Assembly: GCA_016722635.1 (NCBI GenBank)
Contig: JADKIX010000008.1
Coordinates: forward strand, 1 to 31,788
From: Rhodospirillaceae bacterium
Lineage (GTDB): Bacteria; Pseudomonadota; Alphaproteobacteria; JAEUKQ01
Direction: 5' to 3'
DNA: 31,788 nt
Part shown: piece by piece, positions 19,968-29,186 of the stretch
Layout of the letters: each line of letters starts with the position of its first letter
How positions within the stretch are numbered: position 1 is the stretch's first letter
Translations under genes and position numbers: made by a program
The notes under the pieces: model-generated
Seen by the model: the letters and a program-made list of their open reading frames with translations, nothing else
Database searches by the model: none
What the model was told of the DNA's origin: nothing

Positions 19968-21281
19968 GGTTTTTTCCTTATGGTTGGGGATGGGGCTGAT
20001 TGCCATAAATACATGGCGGCATAGGCACGCCAAGGGCGCCAAGCTTCAGCCGTGGTTTCAAGATTTTTGGTGGTTTTTCCGGTTACTTGGCACATGCTGC
20101 AATTCGGGCCATAATTGTCCTAATTTGATTATTGTCAGGGCTTTGCTAGACTGAATCCCCAGCTGTTGCAGGGCGGTTGGATCAAGGCCAGCGATGGTTT
20201 CCGGCATTGGCGATAAGCGGTTGAGGGTAGGATCAGGGGTAAGCAGGGGCGTGCCAAAACGTTCGGCCAAGCGCCCTGCCAGGGTGGTTGCTGCTTTTAC
20301 ACTGATTTGTTGCCCTAACACAGCCCGCCAGCTGAGTTCAAAAACATTCATGGTGCCAGGCACCCGTAATCCCGGATGCTTTTGGATAAGGGGGGATAAC
20401 AAGGGATCCTGCCCTAAATGCTGGTGGATGATGTCGGGGCGGGCACACAGATCGAAGAAGTGACGCACCTGATCTAACACTTTGGATAACACGGGTAATA
20501 AGGAAAGCGACAATTCTATCGTCAGATAATGACCATTTGATGATTGGCTGGCTTTCACCCAGCCTTGATGTTGGCCAAGTTGCAAGGTCCGAGCATAGGA
20601 GGTGCTGGTCACTATCTCGACCCCCGTTACCGCCCGTTTCCCCAAAAACCCCAGCAATTGTGGCCAGGCCAGCGGGGGGCGGTAGGCTAGGGGTAAACTG
20701 AAGCCATCTGAACTAGGCAGCGCGGTGGCTTTCCGTAATTGGCTGGGGGTTAGACGATAATGTGCCTTCAACAGGGTATTAAATCGGCGCACGCTGGAAA
20801 AGCCGCTGGCAAAAGCAATTTCGGTAATGGATAAATTGGTCCCGGTTAATAATTGTTTAGCCAGTAACAAGCGTTGCGTTTGCGCCAGTTGAATGGGTGA
20901 AACCCCGAATTCCTTAACCGAAATCCGCCTTAAATGGCGAGGGCTGAGATTGAGTTGCTGGGCTAATTCTGCCAAGGGCAATTCTTTATTTAATGGACTT
21001 TCCTGGATGGCTTGAGCCAGGCGATAAGCCATTTGCTGGCTAGCCTCAAGGGGGGTGTGTCCGGGGGCTAGCTCTGGCCTACAACGCAAACAGGGGCGGA
21101 AATGTTCCTTTTCAGCGGATGCCGCATGGCTAAAAAACCGGCAATTTGATTTTTTTGGTGTTCGCGCTGTGCAAATGGGCCGGCAATAAATGCCGGTGCT
21201 GGTGACACCCACAAAAAACAATCCGTCAAAGCGGACGTCACGGGCGGCTAAAGCTTGATACTTAAAGTCATCATCCATCAT
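19964..21281 (-). pseudogene. Ada-like AdaA-AraC-AlkA fusion with gutted AlkA domain
   Basis: Begins as a bifunctional regulator and glycosylase. The AdaA zinc domain (residues 1-80) has Cys33, Cys37, Cys64 and Cys67 in GIYCRPIC and FRPCLRCRPE. Cys33 is the methyl phosphotriester acceptor. An AraC-type helix-turn-helix pair follows (about 85-185, LPLAELAQQLNLSPRHLRRI and FASGFSSVRRFNTLLKAHY). The AlkA N-terminal domain and WRAVLGQQISVKAA follow (about 195-320). The frame ends at 20058 after 407 codons. In another frame the true AlkA end, AEAWRPWRAYAAMYLW, continues to a TGA that overlaps the ogt ATG. About 45 residues between LGQLWPEL and AEAWRPW are missing. These hold the LPGIG-X-WTA helix-hairpin-helix and the catalytic Asp. 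The sensing and DNA-binding parts may still work; glycosylase activity cannot. ATG 21281 has GGTGGTGAT upstream. Confidence 0.82.
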
Positions 21282-21421
21282 ATCACCACCAGAAAATAAA
21301 TCACTCAGGTTGATACAAGGAATATAGCAAGTTTAAAAAATAACACCCGCCATTTTCGGCCAGGAATGTAAAAAATATTTGATTGAATTCAATAGGGATA
21401 GAAATATCACAATCTTTGTTG

Positions 21422-22678
21422 CTAAGAAAAACTAGGCAAAGCGGGCATAATTTTGCCACGCACTTCGCCAAAAGCAACACGATGATGACCATTCTGGCAC
21501 TGGGCAGTGATGATGATGTCGTCGCCATCTTCTAGAAAAGTGCGCACTTCGCCATTGTCAAGAGTTAAGGGTTGTTGGCCGTTCTGGCTGATTTCCAATA
21601 GACTGCCCCAGGATGAGGGCTTATCGCCACTGATAGTGCCAGAGGCTAGCAAATCCCCTACCTCGAGGTTACAGCCATTCACCGTATGATGGGCAATTTG
21701 TTGGGCCATGCTCCAATATTGATGACAAAAATTGGTGTGGATCAGGGATTGCTGGTGGCCGGTTGCGGTTCGTAAGGTTAAGCCTAAAGGAATATCGTAG
21801 TTATAACGCGGTGATTGTTCGAGATAAGAAACCACGGGAACATCCAGCGGTGGCATCGCTTGGCGAAAAGGTTGCAGTGCCGCCAAAGGCACTACCCAAG
21901 GGGAGAGGGAGGTTGCAAAATTCTTGCCCAAAAATGGCCCCAACGGTTGATATTCAAAAGCTTGGATATCCCGTGCACTCCAATCATTCACCAATACCAA
22001 CCCAAAAATATAATCCTCAGCCTGGCCGATGGGAATGGGTTGAAAGGCTTGGCTGGGTTGGCCGATAAAAAGGCCAACCTCAATTTCAAAATCCAGTTTG
22101 CGGGTGGGCCGGAATAGGGGTTGGCTTGAATCTGGCGGCAATATTTGTCCCCAGGGCCTTACAATGGGGGTGCCGCTAACCATCAAACTGCTGCTGCGGC
22201 CATGATAGGCGATGGGTAAATGTTTCCAGTTTTTCGGCAACGCATGGGCCGGATCACGGTATAAAGCGCCTACATTGCGGGCATGTTGTTCCGAGGAATA
22301 AAAATCGGTATAACCGCGACTATAAAAGGGCAGATGTAGTAGGGCTTGATCCACCGGTAGGAAGGCCAGCCGGTGGAAATTTTTATCCTTTAGGGGGGAG
22401 TGGCGGCTGGTCAATATTTCCTGGGTCCATTCCCGGATATTATTCCAGGATAATCGCCCCAATTCGGCTAAAGGATTAAGGGTAGCTTGCTGAAAGACGG
22501 GGAGGGGGGTGATCGATTTGCTCAACCCTTGCTGTTCCAGGCAAGCTAAATCAAGGATATGTCCACCCACCCGGACACCAATGCGTTTTGATTGGCCAGG
22601 ATACGAAAAAACCCCATAAGGCAAATTATCCAAACCAAACCCATGATCATGATTGATGTCAATATAAGGGCTGTCCAT
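21422..22678 (-). CDS. fahA: Fumarylacetoacetase
   Basis: A complete 418-residue fumarylacetoacetase, the size of eukaryotic and bacterial FAH. It hydrolyses 4-fumarylacetoacetate to fumarate and acetoacetate, the last step of tyrosine degradation by homogentisate. The metal ligands appear where expected: Asp125 in TDFYSSEQHARNVG, Glu198 and Glu200 in LDFEIEVGLFIG, Asp232 in LVNDWSARDIQ, with His132 as the general base. FLGKNFATSLSPWVV and GDLLASGTISGDKPSSWGS are also typical. AGGAAG five bases before ATG 22678 supports the start. It follows the S33 hydrolase gene by 16 bases. No homogentisate dioxygenase or maleylacetoacetate isomerase gene lies in this window. Confidence 0.95.
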   Translation of the reverse strand: MDSPYIDINHDHGFGLDNLPYGVFSYPGQSKRIGVRVGGHILDLACLEQQGLSKSITPLPVFQQATLNPLAELGRLSWNNIREWTQEILTSRHSPLKDKNFHRLAFLPVDQALLHLPFYSRGYTDFYSSEQHARNVGALYRDPAHALPKNWKHLPIAYHGRSSSLMVSGTPIVRPWGQILPPDSSQPLFRPTRKLDFEIEVGLFIGQPSQAFQPIPIGQAEDYIFGLVLVNDWSARDIQAFEYQPLGPFLGKNFATSLSPWVVPLAALQPFRQAMPPLDVPVVSYLEQSPRYNYDIPLGLTLRTATGHQQSLIHTNFCHQYWSMAQQIAHHTVNGCNLEVGDLLASGTISGDKPSSWGSLLEISQNGQQPLTLDNGEVRTFLEDGDDIIITAQCQNGHHRVAFGEVRGKIMPALPSFS

Positions 22679-22694
22679 CTGCTTCCTATTTTTT

Positions 22695-24221
22695 TTAACG
22701 GAAATCTGGCCGTTCCAAATCCCCTAAACAGGGGTGGATGGGGTATAGTGAAGGTTGATCCAGAAAAACACCGGCTATGATATCAGCGCAGTTATTGCTG
22801 GAAACCACCCCATGACCAACGTCAGGAAATTCAAAAAAATAAGAATTCTCTAGACGGGAAGCTGTCAATTTGGCGGCATTTAAGGGCGTGATGGGATCAT
22901 AACTGCCGGACAAGATTAGAGTAGGAATGGAACTATAAACAGGGCTATTAAGGGCCGCTTGGGAATTTGCGCTGTGCCAGAAAGGGCAGACAATGTTCAG
23001 ATCATAATAATCGGCAACTGCCAAGGAATAAGGCTTATAGCGGTCAATTTCAATTTTTTGCCGGTTGAAATCAGTACTGGGATATTCTTCCCCACATTCA
23101 AAAGAAAAATACATGCCATAAGAGAATTGGGTACCTTCGGAGGCTAATAAATCTTGGATAAAAGATAAAGCCAATTGTTCCTCACCATGAGATAGTTGAT
23201 AGATTAAGCGGGGTAATTTTCTAATATTGGCGGTGTCATAGAGCCCTTGAAAAATCATTAATACCAATGTTTGTGGGGTCACTATTATATAACGGGTTTC
23301 TTTAAGGCCATCTTTTTCCACCTCAATCTGGATGGGTTGTTTTTCCAGCTGTTGATATAATTGCAGGAACTGCTTTTCCAGATCAGGATATCGTCGATTG
23401 CAGGTGTCATCAGCCCTGCAATCCCTGAAAAGGCGATGAAAGGCATGGGATGCCGCCGCAGGGGCATCGACAAATGAATCAACTTCCGGCGGGTAGACAG
23501 AATCCAAAATCACGCTGCGTATATATTGGGGGTAATCGCGCATGAAGGTTAAAGCCAGCTTGGTACCATAAGAAATACCGTATATATTGACTTGCTGGAT
23601 TTGCATCAACCGTAATAAATCGGCAATATCTGCCGCACTTTCCAGGGAATTATACGCGGTCAAATCAATATGTGCGGCTTGCAATTGTTGTTGGCATTGC
23701 CCCGCAAGCTTTAGCAACATTTCTTTCCATTGTTTTAGCGGCAATCCATTTGCTGCCAATTGTTCCATTTTTCCATCAAAAAAATCCGGGCAATAAAGGG
23801 CAGGGTTGGCTGCTTTGGTACCGCGTTGGTCGAGTAACAATAAATCGCGTTTGCGGTTCCAAGTGGTTAGTTCAATCCAATCCCACCAATCATAAATGTC
23901 TTCCCGAATTAAATTTGCGCTGTAACCAGGGCCGCCATCTAAATATAAGATAGGGTCTGGGAATTCCTTCTGGTCAGGTGTGCTTAATAAGGCAACTGGC
24001 AAAGAAATTTCGGGGCTATTGGGGTTTGAGCGGTTTTCAGGCACATGTAGGATCCAACATTTGGCTGTACTGCCTTGGGGAATGGTAAAGGAGCATGTGA
24101 CTGATTCTAGACGGGGGGAGGAAGCCTGCGAAATGGTTGGGGATAAAAAAAATAACAACCCAAAAACCGCTAACCAATTTTTCTGGGGCAACTTATCTGT
24201 TTCTGCAAAAAATGATGACAT
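22695..24221 (-). CDS. Secreted alpha/beta hydrolase, S33 tripeptidyl-aminopeptidase-like
   Basis: A 508-residue exported serine hydrolase. The signal peptide NWLAVFGLLFFLSPTISQA ends near residue 33. The alpha/beta-hydrolase core has LYLDGGPGYS (about 92-101, oxyanion region), GISYG with Ser217, Asp442 in SGSYDPITP and His470 in FPDVGHGVV, a full catalytic triad. The C-terminal part matches the TAP-like region of Streptomyces tripeptidyl aminopeptidases and proline iminopeptidase relatives. Pairs of cysteines in the cap fit a periplasmic protein. The frame is open to 24323, but ATG 24221, with AAGGG upstream and a signal peptide right behind it, is the better start. Probably co-transcribed with fahA, 16 bases downstream. 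Substrate unknown. Confidence 0.85.
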   Translation of the reverse strand: MSSFFAETDKLPQKNWLAVFGLLFFLSPTISQASSPRLESVTCSFTIPQGSTAKCWILHVPENRSNPNSPEISLPVALLSTPDQKEFPDPILYLDGGPGYSANLIREDIYDWWDWIELTTWNRKRDLLLLDQRGTKAANPALYCPDFFDGKMEQLAANGLPLKQWKEMLLKLAGQCQQQLQAAHIDLTAYNSLESAADIADLLRLMQIQQVNIYGISYGTKLALTFMRDYPQYIRSVILDSVYPPEVDSFVDAPAAASHAFHRLFRDCRADDTCNRRYPDLEKQFLQLYQQLEKQPIQIEVEKDGLKETRYIIVTPQTLVLMIFQGLYDTANIRKLPRLIYQLSHGEEQLALSFIQDLLASEGTQFSYGMYFSFECGEEYPSTDFNRQKIEIDRYKPYSLAVADYYDLNIVCPFWHSANSQAALNSPVYSSIPTLILSGSYDPITPLNAAKLTASRLENSYFFEFPDVGHGVVSSNNCADIIAGVFLDQPSLYPIHPCLGDLERPDFR

Positions 24222-24395
24222 ATCAATATCCCTTGAGGGGTTATCTGAAAAACTTTGTTCTCGGAGGATATAAAAATTCGCGGTAAAGGGGAAGAGGCAA
24301 AGCTTAGCGAAAACAACGCTCATTTTTCTTTAGTCAAAAGTTATTATCCCTCAACGGTCAAACATACCATTAACGCAATGGGTTGCAGATAAGAA

Positions 24396-25358
24396 TTAAT
24401 TTTCATTCCAATCGTTAAAAAAATCTTCATCAATGCGTGAAATATGAAGGGTTTCTCGAATCTCGCAACCGACATGATGGCTGATCATCAGCTGAGTCAG
24501 TTTTTCGCCATGAATTAAAGCGATATTTTTGCTAGCTTTAATTGCTTCTTGCCGAGCGGGTGCGCTGAAATCCGCAGTGGTTACAAAAACCCCTTTGTTG
24601 GTGTGATGTTTATCTAAGCTGCCAATAAATTCACGAACTTGTTGGGCGGAAACCCAAGTGTCTGCTGACAAACGTTTGGCTTGGATATAAAGGCGATCTA
24701 ATTCCAAGACATCTTGGTAAATCACCCCGTCCACCCCCCCATCATAGCTTTGGCCTAGATGTTTGGTGCCATTGGCAGAGACATTAAAGACCTTTGCCAC
24801 AACTTCAAGGACAACTTTTTCAAAAGCGGTCGGAGATAATTGCATCAGTTGCTTGAGTAGGTCAGTGGCTAAAGACCGTTGGATTTGTTCATGATATTGG
24901 CGAACAATTTCTTCTGGGGTGAATTCTGAACTGGTGTCGCCAATAGGATTGGATTGTTCGATGGGAGAGGTGGGATTGCCCATGATTTTGCTTGGTTCAC
25001 TGACACGCGCTGCCATAAACTGCCCAAATTCTTTATAACGCCTTAAAAAATTGACGGTTAAAAAAGCAGGGTTGGAATTTAATAATTCTATTCCCCGGTT
25101 CGTCAGACGAAAACTGCCGCGTCCCGTTGATTCAATCAGTTGGGCGGCTGTCAAATATGTTTTGGCCCACCCAACTCGATTCGCAAACAAATATCCCCGG
25201 CCGGAGGGCAACAACTGATACCGTTCTGCTTCGGTTAGTTTGAAGCTACGCGATAATTCCTGGATTGCTAGGGATGTTTTGATTTCCTGCGGGTTATTCA
25301 GGCTTTGAGCAAGTTGTAGAACCGGCAGCATCAATTCGTAAAATTTGGGTATGGCCAT
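24396..25358 (-). CDS. mrr: Mrr-type restriction endonuclease
   Basis: A 320-residue type IV-like nuclease that cuts methylated or otherwise modified DNA. The N-terminal winged-helix Mrr_N region (about residues 1-95) starts with MAIPKFYELMLPVLQLA and contains LTNRGIELL. The catalytic Mrr domain (about 165-310) has SPTAFEKVVLEVVAKVF, GGVDGVIYQD and LYIQAKR, the Asp...Gln-X-Lys form of the PD-(D/E)XK motif. FVTTADFSAPARQEA closes the domain. GGGAG six bases upstream fixes ATG 25358; an in-frame start at 25418 lacks support. It follows rsmD by 82 bases in the same direction, though its role as foreign-DNA defence does not depend on that. Intact. Confidence 0.9.
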   Translation of the reverse strand: MAIPKFYELMLPVLQLAQSLNNPQEIKTSLAIQELSRSFKLTEAERYQLLPSGRGYLFANRVGWAKTYLTAAQLIESTGRGSFRLTNRGIELLNSNPAFLTVNFLRRYKEFGQFMAARVSEPSKIMGNPTSPIEQSNPIGDTSSEFTPEEIVRQYHEQIQRSLATDLLKQLMQLSPTAFEKVVLEVVAKVFNVSANGTKHLGQSYDGGVDGVIYQDVLELDRLYIQAKRLSADTWVSAQQVREFIGSLDKHHTNKGVFVTTADFSAPARQEAIKASKNIALIHGEKLTQLMISHHVGCEIRETLHISRIDEDFFNDWNEN

Positions 25359-25440
25359 GCTATCTCCCTTATCATTTCTTATGGTAGGATGAATGAATTG
25401 AGGGGTGCTAGCAAACATTTTTTGGTCTAAAAATGATAAG

Positions 25441-26040
25441 TTACCGTGTTAAACGCCAGCCCAACACCACTTTTGTTGATCCATACAGCCTTTCTTGCCA
25501 CCAACGGTAGGAGGGGGAAATAGGTAATTCTTCGTCCGCGGCCATTTCTAAAACGAAACGGCAGTTTGGTTGCAACCAGCCTTGTTTTTCAAGGGACTGC
25601 AAGCTTGGGATAATGAGATCTTGATGATAAGGGGGATCAAGAAAAACCAAATGTGCCGGAATTAACCCGGATTGGGTGGATAATAAAGGAGGGTTCAGGA
25701 TATTGCCTGGGTACAGGCGGCTTTTATCTTGAACAGACAATTGTTTAATATTTTGTTGGATAATCCGTGTGGCTTCAGAATGTTGTTCAAAAAAATAAGC
25801 CTGGTCTGCTCCCCGTGATAAGGCTTCCAATCCTAACGCGCCGCTGCCAGCAAACCCATCAATCACCACCAAATTTTGCCAAACGGATAAGAAGCCCGAT
25901 GACCTGGCTAGAAATTCGGGGTTATGTTCCAACACATTAAACAGTGCCTGTCGGGTGCGGTCAGCGGTGGGGCGAGTATGCTGCCCAGGTAAAGTTTGCA
26001 GCAATTTCCCCCGCCACCTGCCGCTGATAATACGGATCAT
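25441..26040 (-). CDS. rsmD: 16S rRNA (guanine966-N2)-methyltransferase RsmD
   Basis: A complete 199-residue methyltransferase that modifies G966 of 16S rRNA using S-adenosylmethionine. It opens with IRIISGRWRGKLL and RPTADRTRQALFN, both signatures of this family. Motif I is VIDGFAGSGALGLEALSRG (about residues 59-77), and motif IV LDPPY is at about 134-138. The start codon overlaps the rluB stop as ATGA (26037-26040), so translation is coupled. Second-to-last of the PuuD-like, RluB, RsmD, Mrr run. Confident. Confidence 0.92.
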   Translation of the reverse strand: MIRIISGRWRGKLLQTLPGQHTRPTADRTRQALFNVLEHNPEFLARSSGFLSVWQNLVVIDGFAGSGALGLEALSRGADQAYFFEQHSEATRIIQQNIKQLSVQDKSRLYPGNILNPPLLSTQSGLIPAHLVFLDPPYHQDLIIPSLQSLEKQGWLQPNCRFVLEMAADEELPISPSYRWWQERLYGSTKVVLGWRLTR

Positions 26041-26828
26041 TTTTTCTTGGTCTTTATTTTGGTATTGATGCCCAACTGATCCCGCAGCACCCGCCCGGGA
26101 ATTTGTTCGGCTTCACCTTTCAGTAAATTGCCCAATTGGAAGGGGCCAAAAGACAAACGCAGCAGACGGCTGACTTCCCAGCCAAAAAATTCACACAAAC
26201 GGCGGATTTCCCGGTTTTTTCCTTCCCGCAAGCTGATGGTCAGCCAGGCATTCTCCCCTTGTTGGCGGTCCAAGGTTACCTCTTCAGTCTGATACTGAAT
26301 GCCATCAATGGTCAGTCCCTCTTGCAAACGTTGCAACGACCCTTGGTCAACCTGTCCGTGAACGCGCACCCGGTAGCGCCGCAGCCATTGATTGGCTGGC
26401 AGCGTTAACTGGCGAACCAGTTCGCCATCATTGGTTAACAGCAATAAACCTTCCGAATTAAAATCCAACCGCCCAACCGCGTTTAACCGTTGCAATTGAC
26501 GGGGTAAATATTCATAGATGGTCGCCCTTCCTTCCGGGTCATGCCGGGTGGTCAGGCAACCGCGGGGTTTATAGTACCGCCATAATTTCGTGGGTTCGAT
26601 ATCGGGAATAACCTGACCGTCAACCACAATGATCTGGTCAAGGGTAACGTTTAGGGCTGGGCTAATGATGACTTTGCCATCCACCTGGACGCGTTTTTGC
26701 TCAATATAACGTTCTGCTTCCCGTCTTGAACATAAGCCGGAACGGGCAATAACTTTAGCCAGCCTCTGGCCTTTTGCGTCAGGCAGGTGTTCGCCCAAAT
26801 CTGCCGGTTCTTTGATCGGGTCTGTCAT
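26037..26828 (-). CDS. rluB: 23S rRNA pseudouridine synthase, RluB/RluE-like
   Basis: A 263-residue pseudouridine synthase of the RsuA family. The S4 RNA-binding domain spans about residues 20-66 (RLAKVIARSGLCSRREAERY). The catalytic domain has the nucleophilic Asp122 in NAVGRLDFNSEGLLLLTNDG. EGKNREIRRLCEFFGW and VSRLLRLSFGPF close the fold. RluB modifies U2605 of 23S rRNA in E. coli, and the exact site here is inferred from resemblance to RluB. A lysine-rich end (KTKIKTKKK type) follows. Its stop overlaps the rsmD start by four bases, and it begins 12 bases after the puuD-like stop. Confidence 0.88.
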   Translation of the reverse strand: MTDPIKEPADLGEHLPDAKGQRLAKVIARSGLCSRREAERYIEQKRVQVDGKVIISPALNVTLDQIIVVDGQVIPDIEPTKLWRYYKPRGCLTTRHDPEGRATIYEYLPRQLQRLNAVGRLDFNSEGLLLLTNDGELVRQLTLPANQWLRRYRVRVHGQVDQGSLQRLQEGLTIDGIQYQTEEVTLDRQQGENAWLTISLREGKNREIRRLCEFFGWEVSRLLRLSFGPFQLGNLLKGEAEQIPGRVLRDQLGINTKIKTKKK

Positions 26829-26840
26829 GTCAACTATTTC

Positions 26841-27556
26841 TTAGGCTGCAATGGCACTAGCGATCATGGCTTTGAAAATCCGCCGGTCACCCTCACTGAT
26901 TTCGTATTCGGGATGCCACTGCACCCCAGGCAAAAGCGGTAACGCGGGTCTTCAATGCCTTCAATCACCCCGTCGGGTGCGACGGCATTGACTACGACCG
27001 GTTTGGCAACAGTTTTGACCGCTTGATGATGGGCGCTGTTGACGGCTAATTTATCGGTTTGGCAAATCCGGTGCAACAAGGTGTTGGCCTTAATCAAGAC
27101 ATCATGGCCCGGCTCATTGCGAGGATTGGGTTGCTCATGTTTCAAAGTGGTTTTGATTTCATCGGGGATATGCTGGATCAGCGAACCGCCAAGTACCACA
27201 TTTAATAATTGCTGCCCGCCGCAAATACCGAGTACGGGCAGGTTACGCTCTAACGCTCCCTTGATCATCCGGTATTCAAACAGGGTACGCCGGTCTTTTG
27301 TGCGCACGGTGTCATGCCGAACGGTAGCCCCAAACAAAGCGGGGTCAACGTCAAAATTACCGCCAGTTACCAATAAGCCATTGAGGAAGCGGAAATATTC
27401 GTTCACTTGGTCAGGCTGGTGGGGCAGGGTAACGGGCACACCACCAGCTTTGGCAATCGCATCACAATAATTTTGGCGCACGGCATACCAAGGCAGTTTT
27501 GACCAACCGCCGCCTTCTTCAGAATCAAGGGTTATGCCAATAATCGGTTGAGCCAT
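26841..27556 (-). pseudogene. puuD: Gamma-glutamyl-gamma-aminobutyrate hydrolase family protein, frameshifted
   Basis: A class I glutamine amidotransferase-like hydrolase (peptidase C26) of the PuuD type, which splits gamma-glutamyl-GABA in putrescine breakdown. The nucleophile is Cys112 in LGICGGQQLLNV, with VTGGNFDVDP and SAHHQAVK before it. The uninterrupted frame gives 230 residues, but its last 20 are nonsense. Adding one base in the C4 run at 26924-26927 restores CLGVQWHPEYE, holding the catalytic His and Glu, and an end at TAA 26841-26843 (about 238 residues). Without that base the enzyme would lack its triad. First of a tight run with rluB, rsmD and mrr. Start ATG 27556 has AGGTG upstream. 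Specificity within the family is inferred. Confidence 0.82.
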
Positions 27557-27680
27557 TTGTACACCTAATTGTTTTTTGCAATCATGTTATGTTTTTTTCT
27601 TATCTGCTTTCATCATAAAAGTAAACCAGAGGAATGACAAGGGTTTGTAATTGTTTAACGAAAATACCTCATGATTACAC

Positions 27681-27714
27681 TTTCCTATTTTTACTTGCCA
27701 GGTTGAATAGGAAA
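27681..27714. promoter_or_regulatory. Inverted repeat in the puuD-tadA divergent region
   Basis: TTTCCTATT (27681-27689) and AATAGGAAA (27706-27714) form a nine-base perfect inverted repeat with a 16-base gap, midway between two divergent starts. It may be an operator. No T run follows, so it is not a terminator. Confidence 0.3.
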
Positions 27715-27762
27715 ACGAATGATAGGAATGTGGTTATCATCTTGATACAAATAAGGTCAAAT

Positions 27763-28211
27763 ATGGTTGGATTATTATCTTCCCCCTTTATGGAAATTGC
27801 CTTAGAGGAAGCGGCGGCGGCGGCACAGCGTGGAGAAGTGCCGGTGGGGCGGTATTGGTCGATTATCAAAACCAGCAAATTTTAGCCAAAGCGGGCAATC
27901 GGGTTGAGGAATTATGCGATCCTACCGCCCATGCCGAAATGCTGGTGATCCGCGAAGTTAATCGTAAGATACTGACCCATGCAGATTTATATGTAACGTT
28001 GGAGCCTTGCCCCATGTGTGCAACCGCCATCAGTTTTGCGCGTATCCGTCGCCTCTATTTTGGGGCGGAGGATCCTAAGGGTGGGGGGGTTGAGCATGGC
28101 TGCCGGGTTTTTACTCAACCCACCTGTCACCACCGCCCCGAGGTTTACGGGGGCATTTCAGGCGATAGGTCCACCCAGCTGCTGCGCCAGTTTTTCCAAG
28201 CAAGGCGTTGA
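27763..28211 (+). pseudogene. tadA: tRNA adenosine deaminase TadA, frameshifted
   Basis: TadA converts A34 of tRNA-Arg(ACG) to inosine and is normally essential. All zinc-site parts are present: AHAEM (His and the catalytic Glu) and EPCPMC (two Cys). The family start FMEIALEEAAAAAQRGEVPVG and the C-terminal GVEHGCRVF are also seen. The frame breaks at GGGG 27846-27849. One more G turns the sequence into VPVGAVLVDYQ and gives a continuous protein of about 149 residues from ATG 27763 (AAGG seven bases upstream) to 28211. Since the rest is undisturbed and the gene is usually indispensable, a sequence error is the likely cause. Orientation is opposite to the puuD-like gene. Confidence 0.85.
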
Positions 28212-28247
28212 ATAATAAAAAAAGAAACTGAGGGTTAGGATTCAAGG

Positions 28248-28993
28248 ATGAAAAAAAACCAATTGGTTGATCCGAACATGCTGTTGTTGCAAAATCGTTA
28301 TGCGCCAACGACCAATGAAATTGGGTTTCTGAAGGCGGATATGCATCAAATTGTGGATGCTTATCAAGAATGGCAAGAAAATATTCCAAGGGAACATAAG
28401 GCTGTTTTTGCCATAAAAACGGTGAAGGAAAGTTTAGAGGCGATTTTGTCCCGACTTCGTCCGATCTTGAGACCTGTTCGTGATCAGTGCGCTTTTATTC
28501 CAACTTCCAGTCAATGGGTGGCCTACTTTGATAATGGGTCTTTAGGCACTGATGCAGACTCTGTTATCCTACATTTAAGCAGAAAAATTGGTTGTTTGGG
28601 TGTCAAACTTGTCGCATCTCCTCATACCATTGCTATGGAACGAAAGGAGACAACAGGCTCATATGGTGCATTAAGTTTGTATTATACAGACCCAAGCCAA
28701 GAAAAGGAAATGGGCTATACACGCATCATCCACCTCAGCAATGATGGGGCCCTGGTTTTATAAATTTCGGGACCCCTTTTTCTTTTGAGACAACAGACAA
28801 CTATGCGGTTAAGAATAAACTGGACCGATTTACGTTTGCCCAATTGAAAAAATATTTACAGGAATTGGGAATAGAAGGCTTTGAAGAAAAACATTATCAG
28901 CCTTTGACTAAAGGGGCGACCATCGTTGAAAGGTTTGATTCATCTCACAATCTGTTCACCAAGTTTTTTGCTAGCTCGATTGGTAGTCTGTAA
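28248..28993 (+). pseudogene. Uncharacterised conserved-looking protein, frameshifted
   Basis: No function recognised. The first frame gives 171 residues to TAA at 28761-28763. Adding one G to the run at 28746-28749 continues as GPGFINFGTPFSFETTDNYA, then RFTFAQLKKYLQELGIEGF, and ends at TAA 28991-28993, about 248 residues. The continuation has ordered hydrophobic and charged segments and ends with a Phe-rich stretch, so it looks like real coding sequence. No signal peptide or membrane helix is seen. The N-terminal part has a helical region (ADMHQIVDAYQEWQENI), and the middle has short beta-like strands (WVAYFDNG). It follows tadA by 36 bases in the same direction and may share its transcript. 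Confidence 0.6.
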
Positions 28994-29186
28994 CGTTGCT
29001 GCCATCAAAGTTATTGTTAGCTTTAGCTGACTATCTGCGTTTCCAGATGGCCATGATTATAGAGGAAATACCCAACAAAAGCCGATTGGTCAGTTAGCAA
29101 TAAAACCCATTTGTTCTATTGGTTGCTGGGCCAGTTTTAGTTTTTTATCTCATATGGACATAAATTAAGAAATTAAAACAACCATT

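Noticed and set aside
13417..25358. A multi-gene defence island linking the R-M gene, the ABC-F protein and Mrr
   Set aside because: The genes are separated by housekeeping functions (ogt, fahA), lie on different transcripts, and ABC-F is a common ribosome factor. Nothing in the sequence links them.
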